Assembly (NCBI RefSeq): GCF_021654855.1
Contig: NZ_AP024202.1
Coordinates: 124,001-188,000, forward strand
From: Thiomicrorhabdus immobilis
GTDB taxonomy: Bacteria > Pseudomonadota > Gammaproteobacteria > Thiomicrospirales > Thiomicrospiraceae
DNA length: 64,000 nucleotides
Direction of reading: 5' to 3'
The notes under the pieces were generated by a model. That model saw only the letters and a list, made by a program, of their open reading frames with translations, was not told the DNA's origin and made no database searches. The position numbers and the translations under genes are program-made. This document shows, piece by piece, positions 9,201 to 21,200 of this stretch (position 1 is the stretch's first letter; each line of letters starts with the position of its first letter).

Positions 9201-12200
9201 TAACGTTAAGCAACCCGATGGAAGCGGCACACGACATCAGCTTAAGCACCACATTAGGTACCGCCGAAGCGAACGACATCGGTGCGATGACTGTCAGCTA
9301 CAACGACGGCGTCAACGACATCGTCATCACCCAAAACACAGATGGCAGCTACACGGTTCCTGCAGGGGTTACCTCATTGACGGTTGACGTTGCCACGACT
9401 CAAGACGATGTATACGAAGGACCTGAAACCTTCAGCTTAACCGCGGGTTCAACGTTGGTTGGCAGTGACACGGGCAGTGCGACGATTGTCGATGACGGCA
9501 CAGGCACACCGCCTCCAGGCACGCCAGTAGACAACGACATCCCAACCATCAGCGTAGCGGATGCCGGAACGATCAATGAAGGTTCGGATGCAAGCTTCAT
9601 CGTAACGTTAAGCAACCCGATGGAAGCGGCACACGACATCAGCTTAAGCACCACATTAGGTACCGCCGAAGCGAACGACATCGGTGCGATGACTGTCAGC
9701 TACAACGACGGCGTCAACGACATCGTCATCACCCAAAACACAGATGGCAGCTACACGGTTCCTGCAGGGGTTACCTCATTGACGGTTGACGTTGTAACGA
9801 CTCAAGACGATGTATACGAAGGACCTGAAACCTTCAGCTTAACCGCGGGTTCAACGTTGGTTGGCAGCGACACGGGCAGTGCGACGATTGTCGATGACGG
9901 CACAGGCACACCGCCTCCAGGCACACCAGTAGACAACGACATCCCAACCATCAGCGTAGCGGATGCCGGAACGATCAATGAAGGTTCGGATGCAAGCTTC
10001 ATCGTAACGTTAAGCAACCCGATGGAAGCGGCACACGACATCAGCTTAAGCACCACATTAGGTACCGCCGAAGCGAACGACATCGGTGCGATGACTGTCA
10101 GCTACAACGACGGCGTCAACGACATCGTCATCCCCCAAAACACAGATGGCAGCTACACGGTTCCTGCAGGGGTTACCTCATTGACGGTTGACGTTGTAAC
10201 GACTCAAGACGATGTATACGAAGGACCTGAAACCTTCAGCTTAACCGCGGGTTCAGCGTTGGTTGGCAGTGATACAGGCAGTGCGACGATTGTCGATGAC
10301 GGCACAGGTACACCACCTCCAGGCACGCCAGTAGACAACGACATCCCAACCATCAGCGTAGCGGATGCCGGAACGATCAATGAAGGTTCGGATGCAAGCT
10401 TCATCGTAACGTTAAGCAACCCGATGGAAGCGGCACACGACATCAGCTTAAGCACCACATTAGGTACCGCCGAAGCGAATGACATCGGTGCGATGACTGT
10501 CAGCTACAACGACGGCGTCAACGACATCGTCATCACCCAAAACACAGATGGCAGCTACACGGTTCCTGCAGGGGTTACCTCATTGACGGTTGACGTTGTA
10601 ACGACTCAAGACGATGTCTACGAAGGACCTGAAACCTTCAGCTTAACCGCGGGTTCAGCGTTGGTTGGCAGTGATACAGGCAGTGCGACGATTGTCGATG
10701 ACGGCACAGGCACACCACCTCCAGGCACGCCAGTAGACAACGACATCCCAACCATCAGCGTAGCGGATGCTGGAACGATCAATGAAGGTTCGGATGCAAG
10801 CTTCATCGTAACGTTAAGCAACCCGATGGAAGCGGCACACGACATCAGCTTAAGCACCACATTAGGTACCGCCGAAGCGAACGACATCGGTGCGATGACT
10901 GTCAGCTACAACGACGGCGTCAACGACATCGTCATCCCCCAAAACACAGATGGCAGCTACACGGTTCCTGCAGGGGTTACCTCATTGACGGTTGACGTTG
11001 CCACGACTCAAGACGATGTATACGAAGGACCTGAAACCTTCAGCTTAACCGCGGGTTCAGCGTTGGTTGGCAGTGATACAGGCAGTGCGACGATTGTCGA
11101 TGACGGCACAGGTACACCACCTCCAGGCACGCCAGTAGACAACGACATCCCAACCATCAGCGTAGCGGATGCTGGAACGATCAATGAAGGTTCGGATGCA
11201 AGCTTCATCGTAACGTTAAGCAACCCGATGGAAGCGGCACACGACATCAGCTTAAGCACCACATTAGGTACCGCCGAAGCGAACGACATCGGTGCGATGA
11301 CTGTCAGCTACAACGACGGCGTCAACGACATCGTCATCCCCCAAAACACAGATGGCAGCTACACGGTTCCTGCAGGGGTTACCTCATTGACGGTTGACGT
11401 TGCCACGACTCAAGACGATGTATACGAAGGACCTGAAACCTTCAGCTTAACCGCGGGTTCAACGTTGGTTGGCAGCGACACGGGCAGTGCGACGATTGTC
11501 GATGACGGCACAGGCACACCGCCTCCAGGCACACCAGTAGACAACGACATCCCAACCATCAGCGTAGCGGATGCCGGAACGATCAATGAAGGTTCGGATG
11601 CAAGCTTCATCGTAACGTTAAGCAACCCGATGGAAGCGGCACACGACATCAGCTTAAGCACCACATTAGGTACCGCCGAAGCGAACGACATCGGTGCGAT
11701 GACTGTCAGCTACAACGACGGCGTCAACGACATCGTCATCACCCAAAACACAGATGGCAGCTACACGGTTCCTGCAGGGGTTACCTCATTGACGGTTGAC
11801 GTTGCCACGACTCAAGACGATGTATACGAAGGACCTGAAACCTTCAGCTTAACCGCGGGTTCAGCGTTGGTTGGCAGTGATACAGGCAGTGCGACGATTG
11901 TCGATGACGGCACAGGTACACCACCTCCAGGCACGCCAGTAGACAACGACATCCCAACCATCAGCGTAGCGGATGCTGGAACGATCAATGAAGGTTCGGA
12001 TGCAAGCTTCATCGTAACGTTAAGCAACCCGATGGAAGCGGCACACGACATCAGCTTAAGCACCACATTAGGTACCGCCGAAGCGAACGACATCGGTGCG
12101 ATGACTGTCAGCTACAACGACGGCGTCAACGACATCGTCATCCCCCAAAACACAGATGGCAGCTACACGGTTCCTGCAGGGGTTACCTCATTGACGGTTG

Positions 12201-15200
12201 ACGTTGCCACGACTCAAGACGATGTATACGAAGGACCTGAAACCTTCAGCTTAACCGCGGGTTCAGCGTTGGTTGGCAGTGATACAGGCAGTGCGACGAT
12301 TGTCGATGACGGCACAGGTACACCACCTCCAGGCACGCCAGTAGACAACGACATTCCTGTAGTTTCAATTTCTGCGATTGACAATTCAGCATTAGAAGGG
12401 GATGTCAATAACAGCACAATCGTATTTAAAGTCACGCAAGATAATTTGAGTGATTTTGATTCGGTTGTGACAATCAAACCAGCTTTTGGTGATACAGCGA
12501 TTACGGATTTTAGTCAGATTAGTTATACCGATGTAAACGGTAATGTTCAGACGTTGACAACCCAGCAAGAGATTGCGGATTTCTTCACTAATGGCGTTGA
12601 GGTGATGATCCCTGCTGGTAGCACAGAAGCTCCAGTGATTACGTTTACGGCAGCGGATGATCACTATATTGAACAAGATGAAAGTTTTAGCTTAACGGTT
12701 CAATCGGTGACTAATTCTGTTGTCAGCGCTACCCAGAATAGTGCGGATGCCACGATTCTAGATGACGATAATGCTCCTACTACTATAGATGTTACAGCTC
12801 GAGTTTCTGAAGAGGGTCTTTCAGGTGGACTTGCTGATACATCGGGTGCCAATGCTGGTGACGATACGACAAATAACACAACTTTCACTGGAACTTTGGC
12901 ACAGGATTTAGATGGTGATTCACTTTCGATTTCATTTACAGCGCCAACTTCTACTTTGACATCTGATGGGCATCAAATCATTTGGTCAGGTGAAGGCTCG
13001 AATCATTTAACGGGTTATACAAGTGAATCGATTGTTCTAGGTCTTGGTGATATCTCATTGGCCGCAAGCGTGGCTATTGGAGATGTTGCTAGTGTTGAGA
13101 TTACGGCTCTTGCAAGTACGGGTACTTTGGAGTTGTTTGATGGAAACGCTTGGGTTGCAGTAGGTGTTGGTCAGACAATCAGTAATACAGATATTATTGA
13201 AGGAAACCTACGTTTTACTCCGAGCTCTGATGCGAATGATTCTCCATTGGTGGATATTGGCGTCAAGGTAAGTGTTCTTGGAGGCGCTCTAGATGTCGAT
13301 GCTACCTTAGCAATCGATGTTTCTGAGCAAAATACGATTGTTACAGTGGATGCGGATACGTCAGGTGGTTATACCGTCACGTTAAGCGGGCCTGTTGATC
13401 ATCCTGTGAATTCAGTTGAAGATACATTATCTTTTGACGTAGGTTTTGTCGCTTCAGACGGGTATAACCAATCAACTCCATCTACGTTAACGGTTGTTGT
13501 TGAAGACGACATGCCTGATGGCACAATTATTAAAGCAGATTTGGGACTTGATAACTCAGGAATAGATGCATTGGTTGATGTATTGTCTCTGTCTGATAAT
13601 TTCAGTTTCGACTCTCTAACCAATACGATTTCTAATACCTTAACAATTGATTTGAATAATCTAGTTAAGTTCGGTGCTGATGGCCCAGGAAGTATTTCGT
13701 TAAAAACAGGGTTAGGTTGGGCATTAGATGATGAAGGCGTTTTGGTTTCAGTTGATGGTCTAAGTGCAACGATTGATTCAAACAATATGCTATCCCTTAC
13801 CCAGGCTGATATTTTGAATTCAACGTTAAACGGTAAAGTATATCTTCCTGTTTACATTACTGATGCGGATGGCGATGAAGTCCAAACCAGTATTGAGGTG
13901 GATATAAAAGCGGTTATCTCATCTGACCCTGATATCAATGTTTCCGATGTCGCTGTATCGGAAGGAGATATTGCGGTATTTGATATTGATATGCAACCTT
14001 CTCTAGTACCTGTAACAATGAATTTAGCATTGGCAGATACTACGACAGAAGCTAATGACTTTGATCATAACACTTCGAATATTGTATTGACTTATCAGAC
14101 CCTTTTAGGTGAACAAACTATTACTGCAAATCCAGATGGTAGTTTTACCATTCCTGCATTAGTAACTGGTCTACAAGCTAAAGTTCAAACTACCGATGAT
14201 AATGGAAATCCTGTTTATGAAGGGCCGGAAGGCTTTACTTTAACGGCATCAGTGGGAGCAAACAGCGATTCAGGTGTAGGTACAATCTATGATGATGGTT
14301 CTTTCATTGATAATGATATACCGTCATTAAGTATCAACGATGTAAGCGTAAATGAAGACCAAGGCTCAATGACCTTTACGGTTACCTTGAGTAATCCAAG
14401 TGATTTTGTCACGACTGTGGATTATGCTAGTTCCAATGGTACTGCGACAGCAGGCTTAGATTACACCGCAGTAAGTGGCAGCCTAAGTTTTGCGCCAGGA
14501 GAACTCACCAAAACCATCACCGTCCCTGTTACAGACGACTTCATTGCCGAAGGCTCAGAGACTTTAGACGTTATTCTATCTAACCCGGTCAATGCCACGA
14601 TTGGCGATGGTACTGGTCTAGGTATTATCAGTGATGAACCAGTGCCTGGCACAGCAGACACGATTACCGTTAGCCTCAGTGGTGATACAACCGTTACCGA
14701 AGGCGGTACGGCAAATTACACCGTTACTCTAAGCGAAACCGCGATTACAGCCATGGACGTCGTTGTTGTGACGGGCCACGTTACGACAGACAATGGTGAT
14801 TTAGTTCCAACCACTATGACCGTAACCGTCCCAGCGGGAAGTGATCACGTTGACTTTAGCGTCAGCAATATCGACGATGCCTATGCAGAAGGCGATGAGA
14901 GTTACACGGTTACTCTCTCAGGAGTGACCACGGGCGGAGGTTTTGAAGCGGTTAATGTAAACAAAACCCCAGTTGAAACCGTCATTAAAGACAACACCAT
15001 TCCAAATACGGAAGTGGATGATGAAGTCATCAATATCACGCTAACCGGTGATGCCTCTGTAGCTGAAGGTGGGACAGCAACATACACAGTGACGCTGGAC
15101 CAGCCGGCGGCAACAGCTATGCAAGTTGAAGTGCAAACAGGACATATCACGACTGATAATGGTGACCTTGTTCCAACAACGATGATGGTTACCATCCCAG

Positions 15201-18200
15201 CAGGAGTAAGCAGTGCCAACTTCACGGTCAGCAATAACGAAGACACTACAGCAGAAGGTAATGAAGACTACCAGGTAGCCCTAACAGGCAATAACACTGT
15301 GGGTGGCGGTTTTGAAACCATCAACATTAACACTGCGCCGGTTGAAACGACGATTGTGGACAATGATGTACTGTCAATCAGCATTAATGATGTAACTGTC
15401 AATGAAGATGCTGGCACAATGACCTTTACTGTGTCATTGAGTACAGACTCTACAACAGACGTCACCTTTGACTATGCCTCGGCTGATAACGGCAGTGCGC
15501 TTGCGGGTAGTGACTACACGGCTGTGTCAGGAAGTGGTGTGATTACCGCAGGAAACACGTCAACCACGATTACCGTTCCAATTACGGATGATTACATTGC
15601 GGAAAATCCGGAAACTTTCCTAATGAACCTAAGCAACATTTCTCCAAGTGTTGTGGTTGCGGATGCACAAGGTGTGGGAACGATTACGGACGAAGCAACT
15701 CCTGGTTCAGAAGATACCATTACCGTGAGCATCGACGGTACAGCCATTGTTGCTGAAGGTGAAACAGCCAGTTACACCGTAACGACTGACAAGCCAGTTG
15801 TTACAGACATGACTGTTGACGTTGCTTACAACTACATCTCTGCAGAAACCGGAGATATCGTAGAAGGTATTGCGACAGTTACCATTCCGGCCGGTAGCTC
15901 TACCTCAGCACCATTCAATGTTGCAACCGTAGATGATGCCTACCTAGAAGGCGATGAAGTGTTCAATGTCACCATCTCCAATCCACAAGGCGGTGGTGCT
16001 GAAAATGTGGTTATCGGAACCGCTGCACAAGCCACAACCATTAAAGACGGTGCTGATGAACCTGATGGTGGAACAGGTACAGACGATACAGCGACTGTAT
16101 CGATTTCTGGTGATACTTCCGTTATTGAAGGAAATACCGCGGCTTACACAATCAGTGTTGATAAAGCCCCATCAGTGGACATGACTATTGATGTGACCTA
16201 CACCTACACTTCAGCAGACTCAGGTGATATTAACACTGGAATCACACAAGTCACCATTCCAGCAGGTCAGCTATCAGTACCCCTTAATGTGGCAACGATT
16301 GATGACGCCTATGCCGAAGGTGATGAAGTCTACAGTGTCGTTATCAGCAACCCATCGCAAGGTGGTTTTGAAAATATCGTGCTTGGTACAGATACCGCAA
16401 GCACCACAATCAGCGATAACAGCACGCCAGGCACCGAACCAAACGATGAAGTCATCAATGTGACGTTGATGGGCGACAGCACAGTATCTGAAGGAGGTCA
16501 AGCGACTTACACGATCAGTGTGGATCAACCAACCGCAACGGCAATGGATGTAGAAGTGATTGTTGGCCATATTCAGACTGACAACGGAGATTTAACGCCA
16601 GTTACGCAAATGGTTACTATTCCACAAGGCGCAACCTCGATTCAATTTACCGTTGACAACAACGACGACAACCTAACCGAAGGAAACGAGTTGTACAGCG
16701 TCGCTCTGACTGGCATCACATCAGGTGGAGGTTTTGAAACAATCAACGTAAATACTAGCCCTGTAGAAACCAATATTATTGACGACGAAGGCACTCCAAG
16801 CCTGGTTATCAATAATGTCACGGTTAACGAAGATGCTGGAACGCTAGAATTTACCGTGACGTTGAGCAACCCAACCACTTCAGAAGTGACGTTTGATTAC
16901 GCCTCATCGGATAACTCTGCGTTGGCAGGTAGCGACTATACTGCGGTAAGTGGTTCTGGTTCGATTGCAGCTGGAACGACTACCACAACGATTACGGTTC
17001 CAATTACCGATGACTATATCAAAGAGAACCCTGAAACCTTCTTCATGAACTTAAGCAACCCTAGCGCGAATGCACAAATCGCTGACGCACAAGGTGTAGG
17101 AACCATTACAGACGAAGGCACGCCAGGAGCAGAAGACACTGTTACCCTAACGCTAAGTGGTGATGCACAAGTAGAAGAAAGTACTCAGGCTGCGTACACC
17201 GTAACGGCAGACAAACCAGTTGTAACCGATCTGACGGTTACGGTTACAACTGGGCATATCACGACAGAAGATGGCGACTATGTTGCTATTACACAAAATG
17301 TGACCATTCCTGCTGGTCAAACATCGGTCGACTTTACGGTAGACACGATTGATGACGCCTATGCAGAAGGTAGCGAAGACTTCACGGTCACCATGAGTAA
17401 CCCTGTAGGTGGTGGTGTAGAAAACATCGTTTTAGGTAGCTCACAAGTTACCACATCTATTGTCGATGAAAGTTCACCAGCTTCTGAAGATACCGCTACG
17501 GTCAGTATCAGTGGAGCCACTAGTGTGGTTGAAGGTGAAAGCGCTAGCTATACGGTAATGGTTGATCGAATTCCAACAACGGATCTAATTGTCACAGTAC
17601 AAACAGGTCATATCACCACAGAAGACGGTGACTATGTACCTCTTAATACAACCGTGACGATTCCAGCAGGACAAACGTCCGTTAACTTCACCGTGAGTAC
17701 CAACGATGATGCGCTAGCTGAAAGCAGTGAAGACTACAAAGTGAGCCTGACAGGCACCTCTGGTGGAGGTTTTGAGAACACGATTATTGGTGTTAATTCG
17801 GTAACGACAGCGATTACCGATGAAACCAATCCATATAATCCAAATGATCCAGATCAGCCAAATGAGAGAGACTCTGGAGCAGTTCTAAGCATCAGCGGTT
17901 CAACATCGACAATTGAAGGTGATGCTGTTGAATATACCTTGAGTGTCACTAATGCTCCTGTTCAAGACATGGATGTAGAGGTTAGCATCGCTAATGTGAC
18001 AACAGATGGCGATGTTGTTGTAGAAACACGTACAGTGACTATTTTGGCAGGCCAAACGACAGCAACATTTACTGTAGATAATATAGAAGACCAAATTAAA
18101 GAGAATACGGAATCCTATACAGTATCTATCTCTAATTATGCAACAGGTGGTTATGAGGCTGTAGAGCTTGGTAACAGCAGTATTGAAACCTTTATTACCG

Positions 18201-21200
18201 ATGATGATGAGGCGCCTGAAGTAACAACGATTCCTCCACAAAATGATGAAGATGCAACGGCAGTCAGTTTTGATGTTTCAAGCTTCTTTACTGACGACAG
18301 CTCGCTGACGTACAGTGTTACTGGACTTCCTCCAGGGTTATCAATTAACTCTTCAACAGGAGAGATTACAGGTTCTCTAGACAATAGTGCGTCCCAAGGT
18401 GGTGCCGGTGGCGTCTATTCAGTCACAATCACGGCAACGGATGGCTTTAACCCTCCAGCCGTTACAAGTTTCGATTGGACTGTGACCAACCCTGGTCCGG
18501 ATGCGGTTGATGATGGCATTATTTTAGTTGCTGAAGATAGCTTTGGCACTATTATTCATGTGTTAGACAATGATCAAGATCCTGATAGTGATGATTTGTC
18601 GATTGTTGCAACGACCAATCCTGCAAATGGTTCGATTATAGTGAATGGTGATGGAACGATTACTTACATTCCAAACCCTAACTATAACGGTCCAGATAGC
18701 TTTACTTACACAATTAGTGATGGTGAAGGGGGGATTGATACCGCAACGGTCAACGTGAACGTTACACCGGTTAATGATGCACCTACGATTACACTAGGCG
18801 ATGAGATTTCTGTTTCTGAGGCTGGTTTAGAGGCTGGCGGTACTGGTGAATTGGCAGATGGGGATGCGTCTAATAACAGCGACACTTCTGAGAAAGCTTC
18901 CGGAACGTTCACGATTTCTGACGGAGATGGTTTAGCGGATATCACGACCATAAGTTTTGATGAAACGGGTACCAATGGTTCAACTGCGACCTTTACGTTA
19001 GGTGTGAATGGTATTGCCGATTGGAGTGATTTGATTGGCCAGACGTTTAATACGGATAACGGTACTGTAGAAATTACCAGTTATAGTAATGGTCAGTTTG
19101 GTTATGACTTTACATTGATATCTTCGGCAACGAATGTGAATAATGCTGATGCTAGCAACAGTTTCCGTATTGGGGTTTCAGATGGGGAATCTGATACGCA
19201 GTATGCAACGGTCGATATTAACATTGCCGATGATACGCCAATCGCCTATGACAATGAAGTTACTTTAACTGAAGGTCAAAGTAGTGGTAGTGATGGTTCT
19301 ACAAATCTAATCTTGACGCTTGATGTTTCCGGATCAATGGATACAGCGGTTGACGGCTCGACTAAAACCCGCTTTGAAATAGCTAGGGATGCGTTAGTTG
19401 ACTTGATAACGAAATATGATGCTCAAGGTGATACAGCGGTCAATTTGACGCTGTTTGGTAGAGATGCGATGAATATGGGTTGGATGACAGCATCAGAAGC
19501 CGTCAATTACCTGGATACTTTGGTATTGCATTGGAATGATAGCGGCTATACAAATGGTCTTTACAGTTCAGGTTCTACCGTTGCTGTTAATGTTGGTGGT
19601 ACAGATTATCTTGATGCCATCAATTCAACGATGTCGGTAAACGACTTTGTTGATCATCCGGCTTCTCAGACGATTGCCTACTTCTTGTCGGATGGGGATC
19701 CAAACGATAATGCAAGCTCTGTAGATAGCGATTCAGATTCGGCGATTGTGAATTGGGAATCATTCATTAGTAGCAATATGGATGATTTACATGTCGTCGC
19801 TATAGGTAGCAATGTTCAAAACCCGATTTATTTGAACACGATTCAGGTACTTGCTGATAAAGCGGATACTAGCGGTAAAGAGTATATTGAAGTTACCGAT
19901 GAAACCCAGTTGTCAGCGACATTGAGTACAACTGTAGTAGAGATCGAGCCAACACAAGGTAGTGTCGTCGTCGATTCGACATCAGGCAATTTGGTCGACC
20001 AATCAGGTGCTGATGGTTGGGCGGATGTGAAGCTGGTATCGGTTGAATATAACGGAACAACCTATACCTTTGATGCAACCAATACCGAGTTCACTATCGA
20101 GACCGCAGCCGGTACGGTGACTATCGATAACCAAGGTGCTTATAGTTTCACTTCAATTGGTGATGTGGCAGACGATGTGGTTTCCCATGTGACTTATACG
20201 GTTCAAGATAGCGATGGTTCGACCGCGTCAGCGGACTTGATTTTGACCACGACGGATAGCAGTGAAGTGGTGGCTTATGACAATACTAACCAAGCTACAG
20301 TCCAGTTGGTAGAAGTTCAAGCTTCTGAATCTACAGAACAACTCTATGATCTTACGCTAACGGCTACCGATAAAGGTAGGGGTGATACTGTAACGGGTGA
20401 AAGAACCTTTAGTATTGCTGAAGGTACGACCGGTTCGATTGAGTTTGACTTGAGAGTGAATGATTTTGAATTTGTTCTTGGGGATAGTTATACCTGGGCC
20501 CTTATGAAAAATGATGGCTCTGGAGAGGTTATTCAAACGGTGACCTATAATCTACCTGATGACGAGTTCAATATTACAGTGAGCAACCTTGTTGCTGGGG
20601 ACTACAAACTGGTATTGACAGCTAATGATTCAGGTATTGGAGATAAGCGATATGACTTATCCGTGAGCTTACAGAATATTGATGTTGTTTCGACAACACC
20701 TCATTCTTGGAAAGTTCAGACTGGTTCCGTTTCAGGTAATGTCATCACCGATGTTAATGCGGCTGGTGAGGTCGATGACAAAGGTTCGGAAGGTGCTTCA
20801 TTGTCGATTTGGAATGGTACTGAATTTGTTGATGTGCCTGTTTCTGGAACAACCGTTATTGGAACATACGGTACTTTAGAAATCAGCAGCAATGGTTCTT
20901 ATACCTATACACCAAATGCTGATATTAGCAATACCGGTGAGCAAGATAGCTTTACCTATAAATTGACTCAACCAGATGGAGATAGTGATACTGCACAGTT
21001 GACGATTGATATTGTTCAGCCTCCTGTTGCCCCTGTTGTTGATATTCAAGATAGTAATAGCTTACTTGGTTTAATTGGTGTGGAAGCGCTCAATCTACTT
21101 GACTTCGGTGCACATCAGACGTTCACCGCATTTGATGCCAATAGCAATTTGAAATCGGTTACGCTGACAACGGGCAGTTTATTAGGTGTCAACTTAATTG

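Noticed and set aside
6728-12355. CRISPR-like or satellite array
   Set aside because: Units are contiguous, in one open frame, with no spacers, and encode Calx-beta-like domains.
6676-12477. Fourteen minus-strand frames of about 90 residues starting MSFASAVPNVV in register with the adhesin repeats
   Set aside because: They are antisense shadows of the 402-bp repeats; each copies the period exactly and has no ribosome-binding site.
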